Notes: a model not told the origin generated them from the letters alone. A stretch of DNA of 64,000 nt from a bacterium C-53 (GCA_003612525.1 RAZD01000007.1:124001-188000), one strand, 5' to 3'. Shown: positions 42,711 to 53,428, counted from the stretch's first letter. Translations and numbers: made by a program.

Positions 42711-43592
42711 TTAATCCGGAAAATTAATATGTCCCTGCATCCATACAACTCCTTTAAATCTTCTCTTCAATGCCGGCTCTCCCACAAGATCATTTTTATT
42801 AATACATACATCAAAAATCAAATCATTACAATTTATTGTCATCACATAAATTTCTTCTTTTGTAATTGTATTTGAAATCAGTTTAAAATCTAATATTTCT
42901 CCTAACACAGAATACTGATCACACTCAATTCCATACGGCATAAAATATGTGTCCACAAGAGAAAAAATATCTTCCTTCAGAATTTTTCTTGATATTGTAG
43001 TATAAGTATCCATATCTTCCAGAGTTAAACTTTCAATTGCGTCTTCATCACCTCTTCGGGCTGCGACAATCAATTGATTTCTGTTTATCTCAGCTTTTTT
43101 GACTTTTTGAACCTGCTGTTCATTTTTATTCAATGGAATCATAATACTTCCACTTACTGAAAGACCTGATAAATTCACAGATGTATTATGTGCAGGTATA
43201 TTTCCCCTTACTTGTTCTTTCATATAATCCAAATAATTTTGTAAATAAAAAATAAGAGAAACACCAACTTTAATATCATCACAAATTCCAGCATATGATT
43301 CCTTTTCAGCGTGTCTCTCAACTGAAATATCTTCATTAGAACTTATGTTTGTACCAATCAAATATGGATAGCAATAATCAAATTCAAATTCATCTTCATC
43401 AGAATATTCACCACACACTGAAATTCCAATTCCCTCTGCAAATTCTTTTTTATACTCTACTGCAATGGAATCATCAAATCTGGAAACATATTTTCTTTCT
43501 GACGCCTCATGTACTACGAGTTTAATTATTTTCTGCATTTGAGTTCTTTTTAATATTTTACTAAAACCAATAGCTCTTAAATAACGATGCAA
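42711..43592 (-). CDS. DUF3881 family protein
   Basis: About 293 aa. I choose the TTG start at 43592 (reads MHRYLRAIGFSKILKRTQMQ) because AGGAG lies 8 nt upstream; a GTG three codons earlier has no spacing. The beginning HRYLRAIGFS and segments such as YLIGTNISSNEDISVERHAE KESYAGICDD resemble the DUF3881 family, which I associate with Lachnospiraceae and relatives. It is a soluble protein with no signal. It follows the DUF4446 gene in a conserved-looking parA-parB-DUF4446-DUF3881 order. No biochemical function is known to me. Confidence 0.75.
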   Translation of the reverse strand: MHRYLRAIGFSKILKRTQMQKIIKLVVHEASERKYVSRFDDSIAVEYKKEFAEGIGISVCGEYSDEDEFEFDYCYPYLIGTNISSNEDISVERHAEKESYAGICDDIKVGVSLIFYLQNYLDYMKEQVRGNIPAHNTSVNLSGLSVSGSIMIPLNKNEQQVQKVKKAEINRNQLIVAARRGDEDAIESLTLEDMDTYTTISRKILKEDIFSLVDTYFMPYGIECDQYSVLGEILDFKLISNTITKEEIYVMTINCNDLIFDVCINKNDLVGEPALKRRFKGVVWMQGHINFPD

Positions 43593-43618
43593 AAAATTCA
43601 CTCCTGTCTAACTTATTT

Positions 43619-44161
43619 TTAATCGCCTGATTTACCAGTAGATTTTTGTTTTGTAAAATTCATAGCCTTATTTAAAGATTCTCTCTCTTCATCTCCAAGT
43701 GCAATATAAGATTCTCCTCCAACAATTTCTTTTGTATATGTGTAACAGCCATCTGTACTATGAACGGAATTTAAAATAAAACCATTATTAACATCATCCA
43801 GTAATGTAATACTGAAACTTAATTTTCCTCCCATTTGTTGAAAAGCATCATATCTAACAATACCAACCTTTTGATACGCACGAAGTAATCTCTGATCCAT
43901 TTCTTTTATATCATCAGAATTCTTTTTCGAAGACTCTTTCAAAAAATTTATATCTTCAAATAACCCTGATATTTCACTTTCCAAACTACGTACATTCTTA
44001 CCACGCATAAATTTTTCATAATTCTTTTTTACTCTGCTCATCTGAACAAAGATTACAATAATCAATATAATTAAAAGAATAATAAAACCTGATAAAGAAA
44101 AAAACAAAATAGCAGGATCTATATTTCCAAATCCTAAATAATTAAAAATACTGCTCGTCAT
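43619..44161 (-). CDS. DUF4446 family membrane protein
   Basis: A 180-aa protein. One N-terminal transmembrane helix (AILFFSLSGFIILLIILIIV) is followed by a coiled-coil region (NYEKFMRGKNVRSLESEISG LFEDI). The family signature is LRAYQKVGIVRYDAFQQMGG KLSFSITLLDDVNNG, ending near YIALGDEERESLNKAM. The start codon directly follows the parB stop. DUF4446 genes sit next to parB in many Clostridia, which suggests a link to chromosome partition or the cell pole. That link is inferred only. Confidence 0.85.
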   Translation of the reverse strand: MTSSIFNYLGFGNIDPAILFFSLSGFIILLIILIIVIFVQMSRVKKNYEKFMRGKNVRSLESEISGLFEDINFLKESSKKNSDDIKEMDQRLLRAYQKVGIVRYDAFQQMGGKLSFSITLLDDVNNGFILNSVHSTDGCYTYTKEIVGGESYIALGDEERESLNKAMNFTKQKSTGKSGD

Positions 44162-45049
44162 TTATTTTTCCTCCTGTTGTTTTACAGAAGTAAGTAATTC
44201 AACAATTCTCTCCAATTCCTCCTGAGAATAATAATCAATTTCTATTTTACCCTTCTGTTCATCTTTTGGTATAACGCCAATTTTTACTCCCAATGAAACT
44301 CTTAGCTTATCCTCAATCTCCTTATAAATAAGCTGAAGCACTTCAGGAGTAATTTTCTTTTCTCTTGTTGGTTTTCCAAGATTCTTTACAAGTTTTTCAG
44401 TATCACGTACACTTAATTTTTCATCAAATACTTTACATGCCACTTCATATTGTTGATTCAAATCCTCAATAGCAAGCAGTGCCCTTGCGTGTCCGGGAGA
44501 AATCATTTCATTTATAACCATTTGCTGCACTTCTTCATTTAATTTTAACAGACGCATAGAATTTGTAATTGTTGTTCTGTTTTTTGAAACACGCTCTGCG
44601 AGTTCATCATGTTTTAAATTAAATTCCGTAAGAAGGCGCTTATATGCCATCGCTTCCTCAATTGGATTTAAATTTTCTCTTTGAATATTCTCTATTAAAG
44701 AAATCTCTACAATTTCCTGATCTGTTAAATGCTTAATGATAACAGGTACTTCTTTTAACCCTGCTATTTTTGCAGCACGCCATCTACGTTCACCAGCAAT
44801 AATCTCATAGTAATTATCCCTTTGTTGAACTAATATTGGTTGTAACAGTCCATATTGTTTTATAGAATCTGATAATTCTTGTAATGCATCTTCATCGAAT
44901 TTTTTACGTGGTTGATCTCTATTCGGTTCAACACTATTAATATTCAAAAAGGTTTCCGGCAGCTTTTCTTCTTCTTTTTTCTTTTTTGTATTGGATTCCA
45001 TATCGGGAATCAAGGAATCCAATCCTTTTCCTAAACCTCTCACAGCCAT
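44162..45049 (-). CDS. parB: Chromosome partition protein ParB/Spo0J
   Basis: A 295-aa CTPase clamp that loads at parS and spreads on DNA. The N-terminal CTP-binding motif GERRWRAAKIAG (about 94-105) and ENIQRENLNPIEEAMAYKRL are intact. The helix-turn-helix ELAERVSKNRTTITNSMRLL KL lies in the middle, and a C-terminal dimerisation domain ends the protein. It follows parA with a 1-bp gap. Two parS sites are visible just beyond parA. Confidence 0.95.
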   Translation of the reverse strand: MAVRGLGKGLDSLIPDMESNTKKKKEEEKLPETFLNINSVEPNRDQPRKKFDEDALQELSDSIKQYGLLQPILVQQRDNYYEIIAGERRWRAAKIAGLKEVPVIIKHLTDQEIVEISLIENIQRENLNPIEEAMAYKRLLTEFNLKHDELAERVSKNRTTITNSMRLLKLNEEVQQMVINEMISPGHARALLAIEDLNQQYEVACKVFDEKLSVRDTEKLVKNLGKPTREKKITPEVLQLIYKEIEDKLRVSLGVKIGVIPKDEQKGKIEIDYYSQEELERIVELLTSVKQQEEK

Positions 45050-45050
45050 A

Positions 45051-45818
45051 TTATCTTTCTCCTCTATTTATAACTTCATCTGCAAGTTCTCTATAACTTT
45101 CCGCTCCTGCAGATTTTGAATCATATAACGTGATTGGTATTCCATGACTTGGTGCTTCAGCTAAACGAATATTTCTGGGTATAATTGTTTTATATACATT
45201 TTGCTTGATATGTTTTTTTACATTTTCCACTACTTGATTTGAAAGATTTGTTCTGGAATCATACATCGTAAATACAATACCCTCCATATCTAACTCCGGA
45301 TTCAACCTTTCTTTCACAAGATTAACTGTATGTATTAACTGACTCAATCCTTCCAACGCATAATACTCACATTGTATTGGTACAAGTACCGTATCCGCTG
45401 TTGTCATTGCATTAACAGTAAGCATACTCAAAGAAGGGGGACAATCTATAATAATATAATCATAATTGTCTCTTACCCAATCAACTTCATTTCTCAAAAT
45501 ATATTCTTTTTTTTCAATTCCGATTAATTCAATTTCCGCTGCTGCCAGATTTACATTTGAGGGAAGAACAGATATATTTGGAATTACTTCATTTATAATA
45601 CAATCCTTTATAGAACACTCTCCTAAAATTAATTCATAAATCGTATTATCCAAATCATTTTTTTCAATACCAAAACCACTTGTTGTATTTCCCTGTGGAT
45701 CAATATCTATAACTAAAACCTTTTTTTTCTTTTCTGCAAGGCAAGCAGATAAATTAATTGAAGTCGTTGTTTTTCCAACTCCTCCTTTTTGGTTCGTAAT
45801 TGCTATCGTTCGTCCCAT
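45051..45818 (-). CDS. parA: Chromosome partition ATPase ParA/Soj
   Basis: A 255-aa ATPase with deviant Walker A at the start (MGRTIAITNQKGGVGKTTTS), DIDPQGNTTSG, and DYIIIDCPPSLSMLTVNAM. The ATG at 45818 is chosen because the Walker A normally lies within the first 20 residues and GGAG lies 9-10 nt upstream; a TTG 12 codons earlier is less likely. Soj regulates DnaA and acts with Spo0J in origin segregation. Confidence 0.95.
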   Translation of the reverse strand: MGRTIAITNQKGGVGKTTTSINLSACLAEKKKKVLVIDIDPQGNTTSGFGIEKNDLDNTIYELILGECSIKDCIINEVIPNISVLPSNVNLAAAEIELIGIEKKEYILRNEVDWVRDNYDYIIIDCPPSLSMLTVNAMTTADTVLVPIQCEYYALEGLSQLIHTVNLVKERLNPELDMEGIVFTMYDSRTNLSNQVVENVKKHIKQNVYKTIIPRNIRLAEAPSHGIPITLYDSKSAGAESYRELADEVINRGER

Positions 45819-46010
45819 TTTATTTTTCTCCGTTCTAAATTTGCTCTGCGACAAATCATTCTATATTTAATTTACTTCTTCATACGCTAATTATAACACG
45901 TTAATTTTTTATTATCTACTTAAATATTTTCCATGTTTCACGGATTTTTCCCTGTTTTTTTGTATATATATAATGTTTCACAAGGCACATCCACAAAAGA
46001 ATGATGTATA

Positions 46011-46026
46011 TGTTTCACGTGAAACA
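46011..46026. promoter_or_regulatory. parS site 1 (perfect)
   Basis: TGTTTCACGTGAAACA matches the bacterial parS consensus at all 16 positions. It lies between parA and the coiled-coil gene. Two half-sites TGTTTCAC lie at 45934-45941 and 45974-45981. Confidence 0.95.
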
Positions 46027-46059
46027 ATATATTGTGTTTAAGATATTTATACTCCTAAA

Positions 46060-46075
46060 TGTTTCACGTGAAACT
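46060..46075. promoter_or_regulatory. parS site 2
   Basis: TGTTTCACGTGAAACT matches 15 of 16 consensus positions. It overlaps the stop codon of the coiled-coil gene, 33 bp from parS 1. A weaker 13/16 copy lies inside rsmG at 46962-46977. Confidence 0.9.
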
Positions 46076-46577
46076 ATCGCAATTGTATTAATATTTTATA
46101 AATGGAATCTAATTCTTCTCTTACTCTCAAAGGATCAACCAATGAAATCTCCTTACAAAATAAAACTTTTTCAATTAAATCATTTAAAAAATTATCATTC
46201 ATTTCAATTTGTTTCGTTGATTCTTCCTTCTTATCTTTCAACGTATTCATTACAAAAGAATATTCCGCAACTAATTCTCTCGTTTTTAATATTCTTTCAT
46301 GTACAAATGTAATCTGTTTTTCTACATCTCTTTTTCTGCCTTCTAATTTTTTTAATTCTTTATCATCTTCTTTTTTTCTTGGTGAAAAAACCTGAGAATC
46401 ACTTTCTCTATTTTTATAAATTATTTGTATATTCTCATCAATCTTCTTTTGATGGGAATGATGATCCTTAAGTCTTTTTTCCAAATTATTTAATTCCCTT
46501 TTTTGGGTATCGTACATATCTGCTATAATTTTATACGCTTTCAACTCATCATAATCTTCTCTATCAAAATCTGGCAT
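46074..46577 (-). CDS. Coiled-coil protein of unknown function beside parA
   Basis: About 167 aa starting MPDFDREDYDELKAYKIIAD MYDTQ behind AAAGGTGAG at 46577; a longer form 9 codons upstream is possible. Nearly the whole protein is charged and helical with coiled-coil character (NNLEKRLKDHHSHQKKIDEN, KKLEGRKRDVEKQITFVHER). No signal or membrane segment. It sits between rsmG and parA, where no gene is usual. Its stop overlaps parS 2. A role with the partition system is plausible only from position. Confidence 0.65.
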   Translation of the reverse strand: MPDFDREDYDELKAYKIIADMYDTQKRELNNLEKRLKDHHSHQKKIDENIQIIYKNRESDSQVFSPRKKEDDKELKKLEGRKRDVEKQITFVHERILKTRELVAEYSFVMNTLKDKKEESTKQIEMNDNFLNDLIEKVLFCKEISLVDPLRVREELDSIYKILIQLR

Positions 46578-46615
46578 AGTTTCACTCACCTTTCCACACT
46601 TCATTCACTTTATAT

Positions 46616-47332
46616 TTACAAAGGTTTTTTTGAAGGTATTCCTGCCCTTCTGGGATATTTTCCTGGAGTCATTTTTTCTTTTAAAAAAAATAATATTTTT
46701 CTTTTAATTTCCGTATCAGGTAAAATCACTTCACTCACTTTATCAATCTTACCTCCCACTAAATTTATTGCGTTAGCTGCCATCTCTATTTCAGATTCAA
46801 TAATATCCGACTTATAAGAAACAAAGCAACCATTCTCCTTTACAAAAGGAATACACAATTCTGACAAAGTAGATAAATTCGCAACAGCTCTGGAAAAGCA
46901 AATATCAAATTTTTCTCTATACTCAGAAATCTGTGCAAGTTCTTCCGCTCTCCCATGAATTGTTTTCACGTGAAATAAATTGCACTTGCATATCACTTCA
47001 TCTAAAAATGAGATTCTTTTATTCAATGAGTCAAGCAATACCATATCCAACCACGGAAAAACAATTTTTAAAGGTATCCCTGGAAAGCCTGCGCCAGTAC
47101 CAACATCAATTCCTTTTTTAAATTGACTCATATCAACAACTTTACATATCAAAACACTATCTAAAAAATGCTTAAGTACTACATCTTCAAACTCAGTAAT
47201 TGCAGTCAAATTCATCAATTTATTTTTTTCAATCAAAAGATCAAAATAATCAATAAACTGTTCAACCTGAATCTCTGATAACTCAATCTGTAATTTCAAA
47301 AAACTTTCTTTTATATATTTATTTTTATTCAT
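46616..47332 (-). CDS. rsmG: 16S rRNA (guanine527-N7)-methyltransferase
   Basis: A 238-aa GidB enzyme. The SAM-binding loop [20 protein letters not shown] (about 76-95) and [16 protein letters not shown], with the RAVA motif, are intact. It overlaps mnmG by 8 bp, the usual gidA-gidB arrangement. Loss of this enzyme gives low-level streptomycin resistance. Confidence 0.96.
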   Translation of the reverse strand: MNKNKYIKESFLKLQIELSEIQVEQFIDYFDLLIEKNKLMNLTAITEFEDVVLKHFLDSVLICKVVDMSQFKKGIDVGTGAGFPGIPLKIVFPWLDMVLLDSLNKRISFLDEVICKCNLFHVKTIHGRAEELAQISEYREKFDICFSRAVANLSTLSELCIPFVKENGCFVSYKSDIIESEIEMAANAINLVGGKIDKVSEVILPDTEIKRKILFFLKEKMTPGKYPRRAGIPSKKPL

Positions 47333-49205
47333 GATTATTTTTCATCTGCTCCATATAAACTAAAAGTACAGAAATATCAGCCGGTGAAACACCTGAAATC
47401 CTCAAAGCCTGTCCTATTGAAGAAGGCCTATAAGAATTTAATTTCTGCATAGCTTCTAGTCTTAAACCTTTTATCAACTTGTAATCAAAATCATTTGGCA
47501 ATTTCTTTGACTCTAACTTTTTAAACTGTTCTACCTGATGAAGCTGGCGCTTAATATATCCTGCATATTTAATATTTATATTTACCTGCTCCTTCACTTC
47601 ATCCGGCAATTCTGTTCTGTCTTTATCAATCAAAGCAATTATTTCATAATTTAATTCCGGCCTTCGAATCAATTCAGCGAGTGAAGTAGATGTCTTTAAT
47701 TCCGTACTATTATGATTTGCTAAGAATATTTGATTTTCCTTTGAAGCTCCAATATGTGTAGACTCGAGCCTCTTAACTTCTTCCTCAATTGAAGCAATTT
47801 TCTGTTTTAATAAATCATATTGTTTTTGAGATATAAGACCAATAAAATATCCTTTTTCACGTAATCGAATATCTGCATTATCCTGTCTTAATATCAAACG
47901 ATATTCTGCACGGCTTGTCATCATACGATAAGGTTCTAACGTATCTTTTGTTACAAGATCATCAATTAAAACACCAATATATCCTTCTGACCGGTCGATG
48001 ATGAAGGGATCCTTCTCAAGAATTTTCATAGCTGCATTGATTCCCGCTATAAGTCCCTGAGCCGCTGCCTCTTCGTAGCCAGAACTTCCATTAAACTGGC
48101 CACCGCTAAATAAACCTTCTATATTTTTAAATTCAAGCGAAGCTTTTAATTGTCTGGCCTTAATACAATCGTATTCAATTGCATATGCATTTCTTACAAT
48201 TTTACAATTTTCTAACCCCGGAACGGTTCGATACATTTCAATCTGAACATCCTCCGGAAGAGAACTGGACATTCCTGCCACATACCATTCATTTGTTGAT
48301 AAACCTTCCGGTTCCAAAAAAACCTGATGACGTTTCTTATCAGAAAATTTTACAACCTTATCTTCAATAGAAGGACAATATCTTGGCCCTGTTCCCTCTA
48401 TAATTCCCGCATAAATTGGAGAACGATCTAAATTATTTCTTATAATTTCATGTGTCTTTTCATTTGTATATGTAAGAAAACATGAAACTTGTTCTTTCTG
48501 TACTGATTCAGGATCTGTAGAAAAAGAAAAAGGAATAATCCTATCATCACCCTTTTGCTCTTCCATTTTATCAAAATCAATTGAACGGGCGTCCATCCTT
48601 GCCGGCGTTCCTGTTTTAAAACGCTGCATCTCAATCCCAAGGCTCAAGAGAGAATCCGTTAGACTATTTGCTGCCTGTAATCCATTTGGTCCTGTATACG
48701 TTATTGCTTCTCCACACAGACACCTTGCACGCAGATAAGTCCCGGTACAAAGTATTACACATTTTGCATGATATACAGTTCCGGTATATATTTTCACTCC
48801 GGTAACTTTTCCATCCTGTGATAATATCTCCGTAACTTCTGCCTGCTTTATATCAAGATTTTCCTGGTTTTCAAGAACCATACGCATATTTTTTGTATAC
48901 TCTTCTTTATCTGCCTGAGCTCTCAGAGAATGAACAGCTGGTCCTTTGGAAATATTTAACATTTTTGATTGTATAAAAGTACGATCAATATTTTTTCCCA
49001 TTTCACCTCCAAGAGCATCTAATTCTCTCACGAGATGACCTTTTGAACTTCCTCCAATATTCGGATTACACGGCATAAGCGCTATACTATTCACACTTAC
49101 CGTAAAAACAATTGTTTTTAAACCAAGTCTCGCGCACGCCAATGCAGCTTCACAACCTGCATGACCGGCTCCAACGACTACCACATCATAAAATTCTTCA
49201 AACAT
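47325..49205 (-). CDS. mnmG: tRNA uridine-5-carboxymethylaminomethyl modification enzyme MnmG
   Basis: About 626 aa, an FAD-dependent partner of MnmE in making cmnm5U34. It begins [21 protein letters not shown] with the dinucleotide-binding GxGxxG. Later come [21 protein letters not shown] and [19 protein letters not shown]. The ATG at 49205 is preferred over the longer form, which would overlap mnmE and has no family support. Length agrees with the family. Confidence 0.97.
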   Translation of the reverse strand: MFEEFYDVVVVGAGHAGCEAALACARLGLKTIVFTVSVNSIALMPCNPNIGGSSKGHLVRELDALGGEMGKNIDRTFIQSKMLNISKGPAVHSLRAQADKEEYTKNMRMVLENQENLDIKQAEVTEILSQDGKVTGVKIYTGTVYHAKCVILCTGTYLRARCLCGEAITYTGPNGLQAANSLTDSLLSLGIEMQRFKTGTPARMDARSIDFDKMEEQKGDDRIIPFSFSTDPESVQKEQVSCFLTYTNEKTHEIIRNNLDRSPIYAGIIEGTGPRYCPSIEDKVVKFSDKKRHQVFLEPEGLSTNEWYVAGMSSSLPEDVQIEMYRTVPGLENCKIVRNAYAIEYDCIKARQLKASLEFKNIEGLFSGGQFNGSSGYEEAAAQGLIAGINAAMKILEKDPFIIDRSEGYIGVLIDDLVTKDTLEPYRMMTSRAEYRLILRQDNADIRLREKGYFIGLISQKQYDLLKQKIASIEEEVKRLESTHIGASKENQIFLANHNSTELKTSTSLAELIRRPELNYEIIALIDKDRTELPDEVKEQVNINIKYAGYIKRQLHQVEQFKKLESKKLPNDFDYKLIKGLRLEAMQKLNSYRPSSIGQALRISGVSPADISVLLVYMEQMKNNHE

Positions 49206-49222
49206 TTTTAATTTAGCCTTTC

Positions 49223-50602
49223 TTATTTTCCCATACAAAAATCACTAAATATTTTATTTACCAAATCTTCTCCCACCTCTACACCTATTACTTCACCTAA
49301 TGAAGAATAGGCGCTCATTAAATCAATCGAATAAAAATCTTCAGGCATACCATCCCGTATACTTTGCAAAACCATTCTAAGACTTTCATCTGCTCTTCCA
49401 ATTGCTTCTTTTTGTCTTACATTTGTAATAAATACTTCTTCATTCATATTTATTCTACCATGAAAAAACATATTTTTAATTGTATCTTCCAAAATATCTA
49501 TTCCAATATTTTCTTTTGCTGAAATTGACAAAACAGGCTTATCCAACCTGGCTTTCAATGACTCTTCAGTTATAACAGGATGCATGTCTGTTTTATTCAA
49601 TAAAACAATAACATTCTTATCCAAAATCATTTGAATAATATCTTCATCGTTCGCATCCAATGGAACAAGCGCATCCACAACATAAATAATCAAGTCTGCA
49701 TCATTCGCGTATTTTTTAGCTTTTTCAACTCCTATTTTCTCAACGATATCTTCCGTAGTTCGAATCCCTGCCGTATCAATAATATTTAATCCAAGACCAT
49801 TTAAAAAGATCGTTTCTTCTAATATATCTCTTGTTGTCCCGGCAATATCTGTCACAATCGCCCTTTCCTCTCCAATCAGCTTATTTAATAAAGAAGATTT
49901 TCCGGCGTTCGGTTTTCCAACAATAACTGTCTTTATTCCCTCCTTTAACATTTTTCCATTTTCCGCATTCTCATAAAGCTTTTTTGTTTCTTTCTGCAAA
50001 TCCACAATCTTTTCTTCAATTTCATCATTATATCCGTCAAGACTAATATGCTCCGGATCATCAAGCGCTGACTCTATAAAAGCAATTTCATAAATTATTT
50101 TTTCTCTTATATCTTTTATTTTCTCATAAACAGAACCCTTTAATTGATTCACAGAATTCTTTAATGCAAATTCATTTTTTGAATGAATAATATCAATAAC
50201 TGCTTCCGCTTTGGATAAATCGATTCTTCCATTTAAAAATGCTCTTTTTGTAAATTCTCCTGGCTGCGCACATCTGGCGCCATTTTTTATAACGGTTTCC
50301 AAAATTCTTCTTACAACAAGTACGCCTCCATGACAATCAATTTCTACCGTATCTTCAGCTGTATAGCTTCTTGGTCCCTTCATGACCATAACCATCACTT
50401 CATCAACCATTTCATCTTCGTCATAAATATAACCGTAATGTATCGTATGGCTTTCCACATGATTAAGCGTCTTTTTTCCTGATTTTGAACGATAAATTTT
50501 GTTTACAATTGAAATTGCATTTTCTCCGCTGACTCTGACAATGCCGATTCCTGATTGAGACATTGCAGTCGCAATTGCTGCAATTGTATCACCTGATACC
50601 AT
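49223..50602 (-). CDS. mnmE: tRNA modification GTPase MnmE
   Basis: A 459-aa protein with an N-terminal folate-binding domain ([21 protein letters not shown]), a helical domain and a G domain. The G motifs are [33 protein letters not shown] and NKTD. It ends CMGK, the conserved C-terminal Cys-x-Gly-Lys. With MnmG it modifies wobble uridines. It lies between jag and mnmG in the standard order. Confidence 0.97.
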   Translation of the reverse strand: MVSGDTIAAIATAMSQSGIGIVRVSGENAISIVNKIYRSKSGKKTLNHVESHTIHYGYIYDEDEMVDEVMVMVMKGPRSYTAEDTVEIDCHGGVLVVRRILETVIKNGARCAQPGEFTKRAFLNGRIDLSKAEAVIDIIHSKNEFALKNSVNQLKGSVYEKIKDIREKIIYEIAFIESALDDPEHISLDGYNDEIEEKIVDLQKETKKLYENAENGKMLKEGIKTVIVGKPNAGKSSLLNKLIGEERAIVTDIAGTTRDILEETIFLNGLGLNIIDTAGIRTTEDIVEKIGVEKAKKYANDADLIIYVVDALVPLDANDEDIIQMILDKNVIVLLNKTDMHPVITEESLKARLDKPVLSISAKENIGIDILEDTIKNMFFHGRINMNEEVFITNVRQKEAIGRADESLRMVLQSIRDGMPEDFYSIDLMSAYSSLGEVIGVEVGEDLVNKIFSDFCMGK

Positions 50603-50636
50603 AACATTTTCCTTTCAAACAATAATATAAAAGAAA

Positions 50637-50655
50637 GGAGCCAAAAATTGGCTCC
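50637..50655 (-). terminator. Terminator between jag and mnmE
   Basis: GGAGCCAA-TTT-TTGGCTCC (minus strand) is followed by TTTCTTTT. A second small hairpin, ATCCAAAATTGGAT, lies just after the jag stop. The rpmH-jag transcript may partly stop here. Confidence 0.75.
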
Positions 50656-50682
50656 CAATCAATAAAATCCAATTTTGGATTT

Positions 50683-51402
50683 TTATTTTTTTAAAGTAAT
50701 AACAACTCTTCTATAAGGTTCTTCCCCTTCACTATGTGTCGTTACATATCTGTCATTTTGCAATGCAGAATGAATAATTCTTCTCTCATACGGATTCATT
50801 GGTTCGAGAGAAACAGGACGTTTTGTCCTTTTTACTTTATAAGCAAGATTCTTTGCAAGATTCTCAAGAGTTGCTTTTCTTCTTCTCCTATAATCTTCCG
50901 TATCCACTTTTACACGAATATAATTTTGAGCTTCTTTATTTACTACGAGACTCACAAGATACTGAAGAGAATCAAGAGTTTGTCCTCTTTTTCCAATTAA
51001 AACTCCCATTTCATCTCCGGAAAGCTCAACATCCATCAGCACATCTTTCTCACTATATACTGCTTTCACATTAACTTCCATTTTCATGGCTTTGAAGACA
51101 TCAAGAAGGAATTTCGTAACATCCTGCTCAAGCTTATCCTTTGAAACCGGTTTTACGCTTTCTTTTTTCTCATCAGAAGCATATAAACTCACCTCAGGTT
51201 TAACAAATACTTCCTCATCTTCAACTATTTCTACTTTTGCTCTTGCCTTTATAATTGCCGGTTTGCTGTTAAATCCCAAAAAACCCGTATTTCCTTTATC
51301 AATCACTTCATACTCCAAATGATCGCTTGTAACTGTCAATTTTCGACACGCTTCAGTAATCGCATCTTCAACTGTTTTTCCTGTTACTTCAATAAAATCC
51401 AT
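50683..51402 (-). CDS. khpB: Jag/KhpB RNA-binding protein
   Basis: A 239-aa protein with an N-terminal Jag_N domain (MDFIEVTGKTVEDAITEACR K), an acidic linker, a KH domain with LIGKRGQTLDSLQYLVSLVV N, and a C-terminal R3H domain (YERRIIHSALQNDRYVTTHS EGEEPYRR). KhpB binds many RNAs and affects cell elongation and, in some Clostridia, sporulation. It follows yidC by 21 bp, the conserved position. Confidence 0.95.
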   Translation of the reverse strand: MDFIEVTGKTVEDAITEACRKLTVTSDHLEYEVIDKGNTGFLGFNSKPAIIKARAKVEIVEDEEVFVKPEVSLYASDEKKESVKPVSKDKLEQDVTKFLLDVFKAMKMEVNVKAVYSEKDVLMDVELSGDEMGVLIGKRGQTLDSLQYLVSLVVNKEAQNYIRVKVDTEDYRRRRKATLENLAKNLAYKVKRTKRPVSLEPMNPYERRIIHSALQNDRYVTTHSEGEEPYRRVVITLKK

Positions 51403-51423
51403 GAAAATATACCTCCCTGGTTC

Positions 51424-52683
51424 CTATTTGTTATTCTTTTCATTATATTGCTTTACCATATTTGCCTTCGCCGCAATGCTTCCCGGCTTTGCATTTTTAT
51501 TATAATACTCCGTTGCCTTCTTCATTGCAGCGTCTTTTTCTTCCTGACTTTTCCCTTTACTTACAGTTTTCGACGTGCCTGCATATTTTGTATTGATATT
51601 CGCATTGGATGACAATGTCTGAGGAGGAAGACCTTTTTTCTCACGTTTTTCATTTGCCTTCTTCACATTATTTTCAATCAGTTTATCAATATCCATCTTA
51701 TCAATATACTTATTAATTGCAACTTGTTGAATACTTCTTACAACTGCACCGGCAATCCAGTATAAACCTAAACCTGCCGGAAGAGTAAAACAGAAAACGG
51801 CAGAAACAAGAGGCATTGTAACATTCATTGTTTTCATAGAAGCCGCCATAGGATTTTCCGAATTACTGGTATCCGGCTGTGGCATAAATAAAGTGTTTAA
51901 CCACTGTGTAAGAGCAGCAAGAACCGGAACGAGCAGCGCTCCTATAATAAGAAACCATGCCTTATTCGCCCATGCTTCTTTGATAATAAAGGAAGGAGAA
52001 TTTGCAATATTCAATCCAAGAAAATTATTATAACTTTCAAATGAAACTCTTGCCTGATCAAGTGTCTGACCTATATCCGGAAACTTCTCCGCAATCGAAT
52101 TCCACTCCGCAGATGATGCCCTGTTTAAAACATCAATGATTGTATTCGTCAATGAAAAATCTCTGCTGGCATACATTCTCGCGCTATCAAGACCTTTCAT
52201 ATATTCAGAACCGCCTGAAGAAGCAAGAATTGCATTCGCAAGAGGCTCAAGAGATTCCTTAATTTTTGTAACATAAGCCGGCATCGCTTCAATGACACGA
52301 TATAAAGCTAATAAAATAGGAAACTGAATGATAAGCTGAACACAACTTCCCGTAGGAGATACGCCATATTTTTTATATACGGCCTGCATTTCCTCATTTT
52401 GTTTTGCTACGGATTCATTATCCTTCTTATTCTTATATTTGTTCTGTATTGCCTGAAGCTCCGGATTCATCTTTGCGGACAATTTTGAAAATTTCTGCTG
52501 CTTAATAGTCAAAGGCATTAAAAGCAGATAAATCACTATAGTAAAAAGAATAATGGAAAGTCCAATACTCGGTATATGAATCATATCAAGAAAATTGAAT
52601 ATACCATTCATAATAACACCAAGCAGTTTCGCAATTGGACCTAATATACTTCCATTATATTGAGTTAAAAGTATTCCTGTCAA
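51424..52683 (-). CDS. yidC: Membrane protein insertase YidC
   Basis: A 419-aa insertase of the Gram-positive type, without the large periplasmic domain of E. coli. The hydrophobic core includes LSIILFTIVIYLLLMPLTIK QQKFS and PTGSCVQLIIQFPILLALYR V. It lacks a lipoprotein Cys at the N-terminus. The central extracellular region and the long basic C-terminal tail (KKANEKREKKGLPPQ) are longer than in Bacillus SpoIIIJ; the basic tail contacts ribosomes. It inserts membrane proteins with or without SecYEG. Confidence 0.95.
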   Translation of the reverse strand: MTGILLTQYNGSILGPIAKLLGVIMNGIFNFLDMIHIPSIGLSIILFTIVIYLLLMPLTIKQQKFSKLSAKMNPELQAIQNKYKNKKDNESVAKQNEEMQAVYKKYGVSPTGSCVQLIIQFPILLALYRVIEAMPAYVTKIKESLEPLANAILASSGGSEYMKGLDSARMYASRDFSLTNTIIDVLNRASSAEWNSIAEKFPDIGQTLDQARVSFESYNNFLGLNIANSPSFIIKEAWANKAWFLIIGALLVPVLAALTQWLNTLFMPQPDTSNSENPMAASMKTMNVTMPLVSAVFCFTLPAGLGLYWIAGAVVRSIQQVAINKYIDKMDIDKLIENNVKKANEKREKKGLPPQTLSSNANINTKYAGTSKTVSKGKSQEEKDAAMKKATEYYNKNAKPGSIAAKANMVKQYNEKNNK

Positions 52684-52706
52684 ATTGTACTCCTCCTAAT
52701 TAGTTG

Positions 52707-52916
52707 TTAAGGAACGGGATCATATCCTCCCTTTGAAAATGGATTACATCTTAGAATCCTCCAACACGCCATACATCCTCCCTTCCATACACCATACTTT
52801 GTAACAGCTTCCAAACCATAATCGGAGCATGAAGGAATATAGGGACATTTTGTAGTTTTCATAGGAGATATATACTTTTTATAAAATTTAATCAACCAAA
52901 TAAATATTTTTCTCAT
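52707..52916 (-). CDS. yidD: YidD membrane protein insertion efficiency factor
   Basis: A 69-aa protein with the family pattern [34 protein letters not shown] and the ending [19 protein letters not shown], containing the conserved cysteines. It overlaps rnpA by 4 bp and precedes yidC. It associates with the inner membrane and helps insertion. Confidence 0.95.
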   Translation of the reverse strand: MRKIFIWLIKFYKKYISPMKTTKCPYIPSCSDYGLEAVTKYGVWKGGCMACWRILRCNPFSKGGYDPVP

Positions 52917-53251
52917 TTTTTTTCGATTATAATTCTATGAAGTTTTCCCAAATGCAACATTGCGCTTTCAATTTCAGCACATTTTTTTACTTCCGCCGCA
53001 CTCATTCGTGCAATGACTACTACGTCTAAACCACTATTAAACATATTTTCATGTAGCCTGTAACTTTCTCTAATCAACCGAGTCAGCCTGTGACGCATAA
53101 CACTGTTTCCCACTTTTTTGCTGACTGAGATTCCAACACGATTATAAGGCAGATTGTTTTCCAGAACATACATCACAAGATACTTATTTGCATAAGACTT
53201 TCCTCTTTTATAAACATGTTGAAAATATAAATTTTTTTTTAAAGACTCCAT
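52913..53251 (-). CDS. rnpA: Ribonuclease P protein component
   Basis: About 112 aa starting [21 protein letters not shown]. The RNA-binding signature is [18 protein letters not shown], and VISVSKK-like [10 protein letters not shown] precedes it. The ATG at 53251 is chosen on family grounds; an upstream GTG adds 11 unsupported residues. It binds the RnpB RNA and widens its substrate range in 5' tRNA maturation. Confidence 0.95.
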   Translation of the reverse strand: MESLKKNLYFQHVYKRGKSYANKYLVMYVLENNLPYNRVGISVSKKVGNSVMRHRLTRLIRESYRLHENMFNSGLDVVVIARMSAAEVKKCAEIESAMLHLGKLHRIIIEKK

Positions 53252-53293
53252 CGTATTTGATTTATATATCAAAATAGACCACAAAATTGCGGC

Positions 53294-53428
53294 CTATGCT
53301 GATAATTTCTTTCTTCCTTTTGCTCTTCTGGAAGCTAAAACTTTTCTTCCACCCGGCGTACTCATTCTCGCTCTAAATCCATGAACTTTAGATCTCTGTC
53401 TTTTCTTAGGCTGAAATGTCATTTTCAT
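53294..53428 (-). CDS. rpmH: 50S ribosomal protein L34
   Basis: A 44-aa very basic protein beginning [28 protein letters not shown] and ending KGRKKLSA. It matches L34 in length and composition. AAAGGAGGTGCC lies upstream. It heads the leftward rpmH-rnpA-yidD-yidC-jag cluster. Confidence 0.97.
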   Translation of the reverse strand: MKMTFQPKKRQRSKVHGFRARMSTPGGRKVLASRRAKGRKKLSA

